From Chlorokybus atmophyticus (lineage: Eukaryota; Streptophyta; Chlorokybophyceae; Chlorokybales; Chlorokybaceae): DNA of 64,000 nucleotides. The stretch lies in NCBI GenBank assembly GCA_009103225.1, contig RHPI01002533.1, forward strand, positions 152,841-216,840, written 5' to 3'. This document shows positions 34,287 to 45,330 of this stretch, one piece after another. The notes under the pieces were generated by a model that saw only the letters and a list, made by a program, of their open reading frames with translations, was not told where the DNA came from and made no database searches. The translations under genes were made by a program, and so were the position numbers. Position 1 is the first letter of the stretch. Each line of letters starts with the position of its first letter.

Positions 34287-35495
34287 GTAAAATAAAATAT
34301 TCGCTTTTGCACTTGCCTCTCGCATGCACCAATTTTAAAGATGCATTGATTGTGTACTTAATACATGAGCATACCTTTTTCGGTAAAACTCATAACAGTT
34401 TTGCCTAAATATATAAATAATATATAAATAATATTTATGTACATACAAATATATATAATGTTCTTATTATTTGTGCACGGAAATATGCAATGTTAAGACA
34501 TGTCGATGCACATTATATAATGGTTATACACAATAAATATAACATCATCATCAACCTTTACGTTAAATTTCATGATTGTAATGAGTATCTGAAAATCCAT
34601 GTTGCGCCAAATGCACACGGTGCCCATGGCTGTGCTCATGTTATATGTTATTGTGTGCTATGTATTGGAGTAAAATAGGGATGTCCGTTGTACGTTTTTA
34701 ATCTGTTACGAATGGATCCGATGGTGCAACATCTGCACCGGAGCCCATCAGACGATGCAACATCTGCACCCGAGCCCATCAGAGACCGCAGCTGCAGTCC
34801 ACTGTTATTGCGAATAAAAGTGGATACCATAGGGTTGAATGCCCTAATTTCGGCAAAATAAGGCAGCAAGTCTGATAACTCACGGGGGGGTCATTATTTG
34901 GCGGACATGTGAGAGGCAAAGTTAAAGCTCACTTAGTTACCTACACGTATGTATTTTTTATTTGTTTCTCTGACAAGCAACGCGGCAGCGATGCCAAGCA
35001 TGGCAGTGTAGAGGCTGGCGGCCAAAATGGCACCTGACCTAATTTCGGCGCCAGCCTTCCCTCACTACAGTGAGGGTAAGCACTGGCCTTTGCGTGTGGG
35101 TGGCGGGGGATCTGTGGCAGCTGTGCTGGCACTGGATTAGAGAGCTTTTGCTCCGCCTCAAGCAGGTTGTGCTTGTGCATGTGCGTGGTGTTGTGGTTGT
35201 GGGCGGCAAGGCAACCCTCACAGCACGGTGGAAAGCTGAGTGTTCTAAGTGAAACCAGCCTACCAACCTGAGTGCTTGTCCATGTGCGTGTTGTTGTTGT
35301 TGTGGGCGAAAAGGCATGGCGGCACGGCGGCAAGGCAACCATCTCAACAGGGCTAGCAAGGTAAGGTGACCAGGGGGTTGCATGTAAAGATGCTGTTTGT
35401 CTTATGTACAAGAGTTACAAGGTTCTGCGCTATGCTATTGCTTTAGGCCTAGGTAAAAATGAAACCTACTGTTTATGTTGACCAGCACGCTTTGC
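34257..35495. other. AT-rich and GT-rich spacer
   Basis: It begins with CA and TA microsatellites at 34257-34287, then AT-rich DNA to about 34,650. A near-duplicated GATGCAACATCTGCACC block at about 34,720-34,780 follows. A GTTGTGGTTGTGGGCG-rich part with imperfect direct repeats lies at about 35,080-35,340. No gene is recognised. Part of it may be the 3' UTR and end of the DDE transposon whose coding frame stops at 35,496. Confidence 0.4.
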
Positions 35496-35626
35496 TCACG
35501 AGCGTGAGCCTGCATCTTTGCAATCTTCTCTTGGCCTTGAGTACATGGGGTTGATGATGAACTCGGACCACTCAAGGAAAGGCTCATGGTGCTCGCTGAC
35601 CCACAGCATAGGGTCCCAGTCCCACT

Positions 35627-35631
35627 GGTTG
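35627..35631. repeat. Left target-site duplication of the Gypsy element
   Basis: GGTTG directly before the LTR start. The same five bases follow the other LTR at 42510-42514. Five-base duplications are normal for Gypsy integrases. Confidence 0.9.
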
Positions 35632-36525
35632 TGTATTGATACCACTACTTACTTGCTGGTCGGGGCTTGGCAAACTGCACAAGCACTAAGGACAGCGGAA
35701 GTCCCACCAGCACCACGGTGCACGGGAAGTTGCAGAAGCGCACCAAAGAAGGAGAGGATGACTACCAACCTCTCACACAGCTCCAGCCCCAGGCACACCC
35801 ACGCCCAACACACCCACATGCACACACACAACACCACACCCCACAAGGGATGAGGGGGAGAGCCCCCCCTTCAACAGCTACAACCAGGCACCCCACACAC
35901 AAGTGGCCCTCAAGTGGTAAACACACTGTGATCCCTACTCAAGGTTGCTATTAAGCCTTTATACCACATGCTGCTCTCCCGACCTGGCACACAGGATGTC
36001 CAAGGCCCCCTACGCCTTGTCACTGTGTGCTGACCTATCAGCACAAGCTGACCTTGTCCAACACAGGACAACAACCTCGGGACTATTAAACTCCCTCGGT
36101 TTCCCATACGAGGAACAATCCTACCTCGGAACCACAAACATAGGCTCTCCTAGTACAGTAGTACTTGCGGATTGCCCACAGGCATCACATTAGCCTTGCG
36201 ACTGTCATCATAGTGGCAAATCGCACTACCACATTATGATCACGTGGTTTGCCAACTTGGCTTTTTTTTTTAAAGCTGTCACATCCTGAGGCAACTTGTA
36301 GATTTGAGCCAAAGGCCTCAGACACTGACCAGCTCTGAGTTAGCCCTCATCAATGCCTCGTGTAGTTTATCACACTCAAGGCCATATAGGCTCAAGCGTA
36401 CACCTACAAAAGAGCGCACCCCACAAGCACTACACATGCTTATGAAATGGAAAACCCACTTAGTCTCTTCTTGCTGCATAAGTAAGGGACAGAGAATGAC
36501 TTTTGCCAGCCTTATAGGCGTGACA
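35632..36525 (-). repeat. 3' LTR of the Gypsy element
   Basis: It pairs with 41615-42509. The outer start TGTATTGATACCAC and inner end GGCGTGACA match TGTAACGATACCAC and GGCGTGACA of the other copy. Differences include small insertions such as those near 35,670 and 35,955. Confidence 0.93.
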
Positions 36526-36536
36526 TTCCTCCCCGC
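36526..36536 (-). promoter_or_regulatory. Polypurine tract of the Gypsy element
   Basis: On the minus strand GCGGGGAGGAA directly precedes the 3' LTR start TGTCACG. This is the expected plus-strand priming site. Confidence 0.75.
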
Positions 36537-36707
36537 TGGCATTGCAACGACCTCGTTGCAAAAGGATTGAACATAAGTCCCGCACAGCTTCTGGCAAAGT
36601 TGGCCAAACCCGCCGATAGCCGCACTCCATGCGTGAAAGTAGTGCAAGTCACGGGAGTGACAGAACAAACTCGGATACTAAGTATCAGTGTCGACGGTGT
36701 TGGTATG

Positions 36708-37449
36708 TCACATGAAGAGGTTGCAAACGTGCATCCACTTTTTTGCAATTAAGCATAAGCACAAGTGGCGCTTGTGGAGTTCATTCTCGAACTCGTCTAG
36801 CTTAGTAGCACAGTTTGCCAAGTTAAAATTGGGCTCCCAGGCGTTATGTTCTTGACTATAACCAAGCCAGTTTACCAAGTATTGGATTCGAAAGTATTTC
36901 TTATACTTTCGGAATCGTTTGGCGCTGCCGCGACCTACCCCGCCGCGTGACAGGTCGCGCGCGCGGCACGTCACCGAAGGCCGTTTGCTGCGCTATCTGC
37001 GGTCAATTACGAAAATGACCTATTTTAGCTCAATACCGCACAGTTTCACGTATTTTCAACGTATTATTAACAACTGCTTGCTGTATGCGTACCATTACGT
37101 ATTATTTTGCCAAAAGTCGCGTACTTTGTTACTATGCGATGATGGCCTCGACTTTATACTTGAGATCGCCCTCAACCTTAACTGGAGGAGGAGGAGGTTG
37201 CACCGGACCGTCGCTTTTGTACGGTTTCAGTAATGCCACGTGGAACACATTGTGCACCCGCATGCTCTTTCGCAATTCTAGCCGAAAGGCATGTTCACCG
37301 ACCTTGTCAGTGATGCGGAATGGCCCTAGCCACCTAGGTAGCAACTTGCGTACCCCACTTGTCTTGAGTCGAATGCTTTTCAAGCTCAAAAACACTTGGT
37401 CTCCCACTTGGAGATCATCACCAGGTCTACATTGCCTGTCTGCATACAC
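36708..37449 (-). pseudogene. Gypsy integrase C-terminal domain and chromodomain (broken)
   Basis: The frame 37449-37132 reads GDQVFLSLKSIRLK, LLPRWLGPFRITDKVG and HNVFHVALLKPYK, the GPY/F-type module that ends Gypsy integrases, and then VEAII before a stop. The chromodomain appears about 150-180 bases further on in another frame (36974-36708): KYFRIQYLVNWLGYSQEHNA then WEPNFNLANC. Chromodomains at this place direct integration towards marked chromatin. The DNA between the two blocks seems to be an insertion that separates them. Confidence 0.85.
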
Positions 37450-37554
37450 GTTTTTTGCCTGTCTTGTGCTGCTCTCAGGCAGTCTTTTGCACTTGCCAAC
37501 GCGGCATGCATGTTTTCTGTAAACTCTGTAGCCGTTGGCACTTTGCTGAACGAC

Positions 37555-38457
37555 TCAACTTTCAGAGACATGGGCGTCAACACATGACGGCCGTAGTTTA
37601 AGCGAAGTGCTACGTAGCGACTCATGCCATGCATTGTTTACCGAAAACTCTGCCAATGGCAAGTACACATCCCTGTCATCAAACCTGGGTGACGTGTAGT
37701 GGCGCAGCACCTCTTCTAGTACTTGATTGGCGCACTCCATCTATCCGTCACTCTGCAGGTGGTAAGCAGTGCTTAAGCTCTTCTTGGTTCCCAAGTACCG
37801 GCATACAGCCTGCCAAGATTGGCTCACAATCTTGTGAGCACGGTCGGACACCACCTCTTTGAGTACGCCGTGTGATCTGAACACCGAGTTTACAAAGATA
37901 AATACAAACTCTTGCGCATCTATGTCAGTGCAACACGGCTTAAATCTGACCATCTTGGTCAAGCGATGAATAAAGAAGATGACAGCGCTGTGTCTTTTCT
38001 TTGTCACCGGTAATTTTGTAATGAGATCCATGCTCACACTCTCCCACTAATAGTTGGGAATGGCCAATGGCTTGAGCAAGCCTGCTGGCTTCTTATGCGA
38101 GGCCTTGTCTCGTTGACAAGTGTCTCAGCATGCGACATACTTGGATGCATCAGCAACCAAGGTCGGCTACCAATACTGTCTCTGCAGTTGCTTGATGGTC
38201 TTTGCCAAACCCATGTGCCCACTGTACACGGCATTGTGTGCCTCAAACATACACTCTTGCCCAAAGCCGAGTGCGTCTGGCACGATCAACTTGCCCTCAC
38301 GGTACCATAACCCTTTATGACAAGTGGCCTTGTCATCTGCCTGCTTCAGCATCTCGACAAACCATGTGTCTAGTGCATAAGCGTTAGACAAACGCCCAGC
38401 AATGTCTTCCACATCAATAGCCATAGGGTCCTCCCCACTTGGCGTGTGGTTTGCCAC
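37555..38457 (-). pseudogene. Gypsy integrase (broken by stops)
   Basis: The zinc-binding HHCC start is seen as MFEAHNAVYSGHMGLAKTI and, after the next frame, YVAC-stop-DTCQRDK. The catalytic core has SMDLITKLPVTKKRHS (first Asp), VVSDRAHKIVSQSWQ (second Asp) and YHLQSDG-stop-MECANQ (Glu), where a TAG replaces the Gln usually found after QSDG. Three or more stops interrupt it. Confidence 0.88.
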
Positions 38458-39180
38458 TGGTGCTTCACTAGCTGTCTGTCTTCAAGCGCATTTGGCAAAT
38501 CGCTGGTCTCAGGCTCGCGGATTGCCACTGATGTCTCGTTGACAGCTCTTTCAAGCTCAGTTGGCAACTCGCAAGTACAAGCATCAGTCTCGCTTGACTG
38601 TGCCCACCCTTGAATTCGTGCACGTGCACGCGTTGTCACTGCTAACAGCAATGGCGAACAGCTCAAAGGGTCCGCCACGTTCACTCGCCCTAGTCTATAA
38701 ATCCAGGTAAAGTTGAATAGCGACATATACTCAGCCCACTTCGATTGTCTTCTCAATAAGGTTGGTTGGGTCTGAAAGAAAACAAGGGGGTTGTGGTCGG
38801 TGATCACACTGAACCCGCCTTCCACCACCGCTAGATAGCAATGCCACTTATGTAGCGCATGGACCACCCCCAACAACTCTTGCTCAGTTGTTGTATAGTT
38901 TCTCGGCTGGAGAGAACTTCTTGCTAACATAAGCAAGGGGGGTGCCCACTCGAGAGCAACACAACACCAGTGCCCTTAATAGATGCATCGCATATTACCT
39001 CAAAGGGCTTGGTGAAGTCCGGCAACTGCAATTACGGCGCCGTCACCAAAGCCTCTTTAATAGACTCAAAGGCCTCTTGCTGCCTTTGTGACCATCTCTA
39101 TACGACCTTATCACGTAACAGGTTAGTGAGAGAAGCAACACGCTATGAGTACCCAAAGGTATACTTGCGGAAATAGTTGC
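38370..39180 (-). pseudogene. Gypsy RNase H region (frameshifted)
   Basis: Downstream of the reverse transcriptase, KGTGVVLLSSGHPLAYVSKK is followed by a frame change and then TTEQELLGVVHALHKWHCYL and SVITDHNPLVFFQTQPTLLR, the RNase H block with its Glu and Asp. A variable linker to the integrase zinc finger follows. Confidence 0.85.
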
Positions 39181-40083
39181 TCAAGCCCAAGAATGCGTGT
39201 AGCTCGTGCACATTTCGCGGGCTAGGCCACTCTTTGACCTTAACAACACAACATTCTTTTGGTCCGGGCGCACGCCCTCTTTGCTTACCATATGGCTAAG
39301 GAACTCAAGTTTCGTCTTGCCAAACTCGCACTTGGGCATGTAAGCATAGAAACGATGCGCACGCAATGTTTCCAACACCTCGCGCACATGCGCGGTGTGC
39401 AAGTCAGCGTCCTTGTTGAATACGAGTCTATCATCGAGATGTACAAGCACTGTCTTGCTAATAAGCTTGTGAAACACACGGTTCATCATAGCTTGAAAGG
39501 TGGCTGGCACATTCGTCAGCCCCAAAAGCAACACTTCGTACTGAAAGTGGCCAAGCGGCGTACAAAACGCTGTTTTGGGCACATCTTCCGGAGTGATACG
39601 AATCTGGTGGTACCCACTGATCAGATCAAAGGAGTTAAACACCGAGGCTCCGCTCAGGTGATCAAGCAAATCATTTATCCTTGGCAGCGGATACCTATTC
39701 TTGATGGTCAGCTTATTCAAGGCCCGGTAGTCTACGCACATGCGTAGCCGGCCATCCTTCTTCGGCACGAAGAGGATGGGTGCCCCAAAGGGAGAGCTGC
39801 TTGGCTCAATCAATCCCTTTGCAAGCAAGGCTTTGATCTGCCCCTCCATGTCCGCATACTCAGCCGGACTCAGCCTATACACAGGTCTGAACGGAGGTTG
39901 CGCACCCGATTCAAAAAGGATCGTACGCCACACGTCCTTCTCACGTGGCAATACAGGCAATTCAGCTTGAAACACATCAGCATGCTCATATAACAGACCT
40001 TTCAGAGCCGCGTCTTGCGGTTTGCCATTGGTGTCATCAGTTGCAGTGGTTGGGCTGTCAGTGGCAAACGGCCGGACTAGCAC
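39181..40083 (-). pseudogene. Gypsy reverse transcriptase
   Basis: A 300-residue frame contains FRPVYRLSPAEYADMEGQIK, FGAPILFVPKKDGRLRMCVD, YRALNKLTIKNRYPLPRIND, FDLISGYHQIRITPED and TAFCTPLGHFQYEVLLLGLT. The catalytic box is VHLDDRLVFN, with His where Tyr is usual (YLDD). A frameshift near 39,245 puts the thumb (VKEWPSPRNVHELHAFLGLS) in another frame. It should copy the element RNA into DNA, but this copy cannot be complete. Confidence 0.93.
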
Positions 40084-40214
40084 CAGAAGGGGTTAAGCTC
40101 CATGGCGGACCGCCCTGTTCACCTGCAAAGCACTCAACAAACAACATGAGACATCGGTACCAGATCTGTCATCACTTGCGGGGGGTACGACTTTGTGACC
40201 ATATGCGCGCAGGG

Positions 40215-40535
40215 TCACACGACCAGGCCCTTTGCGTACACTGCAAAGTTTAGTGTCTGCTTTGTGCGCAAGCCACATGCTTGCTCCCAATGGCTGCCAA
40301 CAATGCCATCCACGCCCAGCACCTCAACTGGGATGACCAAGAACTTGAGCTGAGCATCATAGCTCTGCACATGCACGGACAAGCGTACGACTCCCCGCAC
40401 AGGGCTTTCATGCTTGTTCAAGGCCACAACCGTGTCATCATACTTGGTGACACGAATGCCAAAGCGTTGCACGAGAGACTCACTCAAGAAGTTCTCCCGC
40501 ATGCCCGTGTTTATTATTACGATGCACATGCGCAA
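40215..40535 (-). pseudogene. Gypsy aspartic protease
   Basis: The frame reads IINTGMRENFLSESLVQRFG, then VALNKHESPVRGVVRLSVHV and LGVDGIVGSHW. This matches retropepsins of Gypsy elements, but the active-site D-T/S-G is N-T-G, which would abolish catalysis. The normal role is to cut the Gag-Pol polyprotein. Confidence 0.8.
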
Positions 40536-40896
40536 CTGATGCCTTAAACAACCAAGTCAAGTCCAGAGAACTTACCGGATCGATAGTAGGTGGGTTATAC
40601 AACACATGTGCACGCCCCTTTTCCAGCTTGACTTCACCCATGACTTGCATACCTTTGATGAGGCAAACCCATGGGCCAGGATGCTTGGGTACAATAACGC
40701 ACGCACTCGTGTTGTGCGCGCTCTTGCTTTTGCATGCAACATAGTGCTTGAGCATGTTGTACAGCTTGTCAACAGGCGCGTTAAACAAAACACATTTGCC
40801 CGCACAGTCGTTTTGCAAGAACTGAGTGTCCACATGTACACCCATTTCATTCTCCGACACAGCAACATTGCATGGTTGGGGAAGGCGTGACATCAA
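40480..40896 (-). pseudogene. Gypsy segment resembling the Dam-like domain of algal chromoviruses
   Basis: The frame contains DTQFLQNDCAGKCVLFNAPV, LYNMLKHYVACKSKSAHNTS and ACVIVPKHPGPWVCLIKGMQ. From memory, green-algal Gypsy elements carry a module at this place related to N6-adenine methyltransferases, with a NPPF-type motif followed by a WxxLxKxMQ block. Here the motif reads FNAPVDKL, so catalysis is unlikely. The assignment is by pattern only. Confidence 0.5.
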
Positions 40897-40943
40897 GCCA
40901 CTATAAGCACACTGCTTATCAACATCCTAAGAGCAACTAGCCA

Positions 40944-41375
40944 TTAACAATCCCTGTTGCATGCATGGCTTCTTGCTCTCTCCATGCCCCTCGTACATGA
41001 AAACATGGCCCCAAGCGGCGTCCGCTTCAGCCTCATTGAGCTGAGCTTCACAGTTGCGCTTTCGATCTCGGTGACCGTGTCGAGCACTACTGGATGCTTC
41101 AACATGTCTTCCATGAGGACTTGATCAGCTCTCGACAATTGCAAACGAGCAATGTCAGCCTCGTGTTGTTGTTGCAACCCTGTTACTTGCTCACACAATG
41201 TGGCAACCAAAGTGGACAACTGTTGAGTGGTCTTGGCAACATCATTGCCCCAAGATGCCTCCTCACATGTTGCTTGCTGTTGCTCAGCCATCTCCACAAT
41301 GGGCAAACCAACACCACACGGTGTGGTCACCGTAACAGATGCACACACGCGTACACGAGCAGCAAAGTGCAGCAA
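40944..41375 (-). CDS. Gypsy gag-like open frame (partial)
   Basis: A 143-codon minus-strand frame just inside the 5' LTR. It has a Gln/Thr-rich helical stretch (QQLSTLVATLCEQVTGLQQQ) that could form a coiled coil. No zinc knuckle is seen. Its position is that of gag, but the frame is short compared with normal gag proteins, so the remainder is probably lost or shifted. Confidence 0.45.
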   Translation of the reverse strand: MLHFAARVRVCASVTVTTPCGVGLPIVEMAEQQQATCEEASWGNDVAKTTQQLSTLVATLCEQVTGLQQQHEADIARLQLSRADQVLMEDMLKHPVVLDTVTEIESATVKLSSMRLKRTPLGAMFSCTRGMERARSHACNRDC

Positions 41376-41601
41376 AAGGCAGATGCGTGTGCAAGACTAT
41401 GCACCAGCAGCTAATGCACAGATCAGCGTGCAAAACGGCCCACACCTAGCAGGCAAGTGTGCGTGCAGCTGCAACGGTCAACTAGCACGCACAATCAGCA
41501 TGAAAACACTGCCATGCAGCACATGCATGCAAAGAATGCAATGCATGCACCGTTCAGCAAGTACATAGGCTGATGGACAAGCATGGAAGGCTTGAAAACA
41601 A

Positions 41602-41614
41602 GCTCCGAGTCCAA
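41602..41614 (-). promoter_or_regulatory. Candidate primer-binding site of the Gypsy element
   Basis: On the minus strand TTGGACTCGGAGC begins directly after the LTR end ...TACA. The TGG start would pair with the CCA end of a tRNA. The tRNA was not identified. Confidence 0.5.
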
Positions 41615-42509
41615 TGTAACGATACCACTACTTGCTTGCTGGTCGGGGCTTGGCAAACTTATGCACAAGCAGTAAGGACAGCGGAAGTCCCACCAGCACC
41701 ACGGTGCACGGGAAGTTGCAGAAGCGCACCAAGGAAGGAGAGGATGACTACCAACCTCTCACACAGCTCCAGCCCCAGGCACACCCACGCCCAACACACC
41801 CACATGCACACACACAACACCACACCCCACAAGGGATGAGGGGAAAGCCCCCCCTTCAACAGCTACAACCAGGCACCCCACACAGAAGTGGCCCTCAAGT
41901 GGTGAACACACTCTGATCCCTACTCAAGGTTGCTACTAAGTTTATACTACTAACTTTATACCACTCGCTGCTCTCCCGACCTGGCACACAGGATGTCGAA
42001 GGCCCTGTCACTGTGTGCTGACCTTTCAGCACAAGCTGACCTTGTCCAACACAAGACAACAACCTCGGGACTATTAAACTTCCTCGGTTTCCCATACGAG
42101 GAACAATCCTACCTCGGAACCACAAACATAGGCTCTCCTAGTACAGTAGTACTTGCGGATTGCCCACAGGCATCACATTAGCCTTGCGACTGTTATCATA
42201 GTGGCAAATCGCACTACCACATTATGATCATGTGGTTTGCCAACTTGTCTTTCTTTCTTAGAGCTGTCACATCCTGTGGCAACTCATAGGTTTGGGCCAA
42301 AGGCCTCAGGCACTGACCAGCTCCGTGCTAGCCCTCATCAATGCCTTGTGTAGTTCATCACACTCAAGGCCATATAGGCTCAAGAGTAGACCTACATGAG
42401 AGCGCACCCCACAAGCACACATGCTTATGGAATGGAAAACCCACTTAGTCTCTTCTTACTAGATAAGTAAGGGACAAAGAATGATTTTGCTAGCCTTATA
42501 GGCGTGACA
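41615..42509 (-). repeat. 5' LTR of the Gypsy element
   Basis: Partner of 35632-36525; starts TGTAACGATACCAC and ends GGCGTGACA in plus orientation. It should hold the element's promoter. Confidence 0.93.
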
Positions 42510-42514
42510 GGTTG
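42510..42514. repeat. Right target-site duplication of the Gypsy element
   Basis: GGTTG, identical to 35627-35631. Confidence 0.9.
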
Positions 42515-42905
42515 AGTAGAGTTGTAGCTTCTTGGCGTGTCCTCTCGCGCCGCTCCTAGTCGAAGCGTGCAGCTGCAGTTTTGTCCGCATGTTCTTGTGC
42601 TTGCTGTGCTTGCTTGGCCGCTGCCTCTGCTGCTTTTGCTGCACGTTTGGCTGCATTCTGTGCATGCTGTGCTGCTGCTTTAGCTGCTTGCTGCTTCTTC
42701 CTTGCTGCAGATGCCTAAGCCTTTTGGGCTGCTGCAACTGCTCGCTCTGCACCGGCTGCAGCACGTGCATCTTTCTTTTATTGAATAGCTTCCTTCTCTC
42801 TCTTGTTCTCCTCCTCAAGCTCAAATTGCCGATTCTTAACGTCTTCGTGTGTGAGCCATTGTGCAGTTTGGGGTCCGACTTCAACCTTTCTCATTTTAGG
42901 CGCGA

Positions 42906-43171
42906 GGGGGGGGGGGGGGGGGGGGNNNNNNNNNNNNNNNNNNNNNNNNNNNNNNNNNNNNNNNNNNNNNNNNNNNNNNNNNNNNNNNNNNNNNNNNNNN
43001 NNNNNNNNNNNNNNNNNNNNNNNNNNNNNNNNNNNNNNNNNNNNNNNNNNNNNNNNNNNNNNNNNNNNNNNNNNNNNNNNNNNNNNNNNNNNNNNNNNNN
43101 NNNNNNNNNNNNNNNNNNNNNNNNNNNNNNNNNNNNNNNNNNNNNNNGGGGGGGGGGGGGGGGGGGGGGGG
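42906..43171. other. Assembly gap flanked by poly-G
   Basis: Unresolved bases (42926-43147) lie between two poly-G runs. On the minus strand these runs encode poly-Pro within the DDE transposase tail. The gap probably reflects a long homopolymer-like or GC-rich repeat that could not be assembled. Its true length is unknown. Confidence 0.9.
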
Positions 43172-43599
43172 AGCACTGGAGTCTGATGCTGGTGTTGCTG
43201 TCTCCTCTCTGGGTTCCTCCTCCTCTCTAGGCTCCTGGTTGACACCATCAACGGCGTCCATAAACACATTGAGCAGTCCCTTTGGGGGTTCTGGAGGCAG
43301 GTATTTGTCCACCGCACAGTCATTCCAGGGTGAGATGCCTGCATGCACAACTGTGAGACACAAATCTTCTGCATGGCATCACGGAAGGACACACATAGCC
43401 ACTCATCTTACCGCATGCCTTGAAGCCAGCCACTATGTTGCTTGCACCCAGCCTTGCATGAAAGCATGGCACGAGCATCTTCAAGAAATCTTCATTAGAG
43501 AGCCCTCTCACATGCCTTTTTTGGTTGTTCCATGTACAGTACTCCTTCCGATACTGCGCCTTGAAGCTGCTGAAGCAAGATACATCAAGCACCTACAAT

Positions 43600-44418
43600 C
43601 TGTGTTGTCGCGCCACGTCTCCTCGACTGCCATGTTACCTCAATGCACCCACAGCACATGTCCACCATGCTGCTACTTATGCACAACACTGCAACTGCAT
43701 GCAATGTCTCCTCCTTCTACTCATACACTAGCATGTCCAACTATATGTATAGTAAACAGGCTACACGAGGGTGATGATGATGATCTCCTCCTTGTAGATG
43801 TACTTGCTGAGCAGGGCACGATAGTATGCGCCAATGTCACACGCTTACACAACAACAATTTCAGCTAAGGCACCAATAGCATACAACACACGAAGATGTA
43901 TTGCACTAGTGTTATGGCACTTGTATGGCAACTTGCTGACCATATAGCCAACATCTGCTTAGTCACACTACTTATACAATGAACAAGTCAATGCACATGT
44001 TTAAATTTAGCACAACCACCTCGAAATGCACTAGACCATGGTCAAAGCTACTTGGACTTGCTCTCCTCCATCTCCAGCTCCAATCCACGCCTCTGATTAT
44101 GAGTAGATCGTCTCCATGATCAGCTCGTGCCTGCCACATGGATGCCCACTCCTTTCACCAGTCCTTCTCCACTCACAACTACCACAATAGCCCCGATTAC
44201 ACCCACCGGATCTCGGTTACGCTGATGTTCGGTTACACTGACTGTAACTCGCCAAATGCACTTCCCCTCACTCAATAACTTCCTTATCTACCTTCCCATC
44301 ACAAAACCCACCAGACATCATTGTCTAGATATGCTTCTACAAGCAAATCTTACTACCTCATGTCTACAACCAGCCCACAATCTGTTATTCCCCTGCATGT
44401 AGTCATATCCCGAGACAG
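43600..44418. other. Intervening DNA within the DDE transposase gene
   Basis: These roughly 820 bases separate the PPHTTH block from the DVSCFSSFKAQ block, which are adjacent in normal proteins of this type. They could be a long intron or an inserted sequence. No clean GT donor keeps the frame. No gene is recognised inside. Confidence 0.4.
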
Positions 44419-45049
44419 TCATATATCGAGACAACTCAGCTCAAGTCCTTCACCAGCATGACAGTGTGTCGTGTGTGGGGGCATGACCAGCACCTCCAGT
44501 CCCATTCCCTTGCACTTGTCTATTGCAGACACACTGTAACAACTCACGTGACCATCACAGATCAGCAGCGCAGGGTTACAAGGACTGATACCACCAGGCA
44601 TGTGCAAAGCCAGATAATCAAACCAAGTGGCGAAGTGCTCAAATATCATCCAAGCGTTTTCTTGCACATTAAGAGAAGCACCAGGGAGGTTGACGGCTTC
44701 TGACCACTCTGGGTAAAGGTGCTTGCCATTTAGGATTGCAGTTGAAGGGATAGCACAGCCAGAAGCTGTCACAGCCGCCATGAAGGTGATATGTTGTCTT
44801 GCACCAGATGTTGCCAACTGTGCCCATTTTGATCCACTACACACAACAATGTTGTTATCGGAGTCAGCACCGCATGCTTGCTAGCCACAACGTCGCAAAA
44901 TGTTTCTCCTGCCGGTCGACTAACTATTGGCAACGACCGTGCACTTAATGAAACCAATTTAGACTGTCATGGCTCAGTCTACCTGTAATCTCGACACAGG
45001 GACCTGAGTACAACTTCCGTTACTATCAGGCCCTTTCCGTTACAATTCA

Positions 45050-45330
45050 GTTTTTAATAGGTGACTACACCTAATCAACAGGCACCTGTTAATTACTTAT
45101 CAGGCCTTAACAGATGATTATGATTAACTAACAGGCACCTGTTAGTTACACATCAGGCATTAACAGGTGACTACACCTACTTAGCAGGCACTTGCAAGTT
45201 ACACATCAGTCTTACTTGGGTGATTCAGCCTATGTGACAGGCACCTGCAGGTTACACACCAGTCCAGTGCAGGCGACTGAGCCTAATTCATAAGCACCAA
45301 CAAGGTAATTATTGCTAAAATAAGGCATTT
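45050..45330. repeat. Subterminal repeat array, copy 1
   Basis: About five imperfect units of roughly 50-55 bases share AACAGGCACCTGTTAGTTAC, then ACATCAGGC and AACAGGTGACT. The core AACAGG-CA-CCTGTT is itself an inverted repeat. The array lies just inside the left end of the element, where CACTA-type transposons usually carry transposase-binding repeats. Confidence 0.8.

Larger units (their letters stand above)
35632..42509 (-). mobile_element. Chromodomain Gypsy (Ty3/chromovirus) LTR retrotransposon
   Basis: A complete 6,878-bp element is bounded by LTRs at 35632-36525 and 41615-42509, each beginning TG and ending CA, and by GGTTG duplications. Transcription is on the minus strand. Order from 5' to 3' is gag-like, Dam-like segment, protease, reverse transcriptase, RNase H, integrase, chromodomain. 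That order (integrase last, then chromodomain) defines chromoviruses. A polypurine tract (36526-36536) and a primer-site candidate (41602-41614) sit at the expected places. The coding part has several frameshifts and stops, and the two LTRs differ by scattered substitutions and small indels, so this is an old, inactive copy. Confidence 0.95.
35496..44871 (-). pseudogene. DDE_1 (CENP-B/pogo-like) transposase gene split by a Gypsy element
   Basis: From 44871 the minus strand reads NIVVCSGSKWAQL, then GARQHITFMAAVTASG, LLICDGHVSCYSVSAIDKCK and VLVMPPHTTH, the typical DDE_1 core. About 850 bases later comes DVSCFSSFKAQYRKEYC (43,592 on), then GFKACG, an intron, and ISPWNDCAVDKYLPPEPPKG and an acidic/poly-Pro region broken by an assembly gap. 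The tail continues to LLN at 42,515, is cut by the Gypsy element, and resumes in frame at 35,631 with QWDWDPMLWVSEHHEPFLEW, stopping at 35,496. Defects include a TAG in the Arg/Ala-rich region (about 42,558), missing N-terminal domains and doubtful continuity after PPHTTH. It is probably inactive. Confidence 0.75.

Noticed and set aside
42532-43230. A Cys/Leu-rich plus-strand open frame across the assembly gap
   Set aside because: It is the antisense of the Arg/Ala/Gln-rich transposase tail and runs through unresolved bases.
45050-45330. CRISPR-like array
   Set aside because: The units are imperfect, have no unique spacers between identical repeats, and lie in a eukaryotic transposon next to no cas genes.
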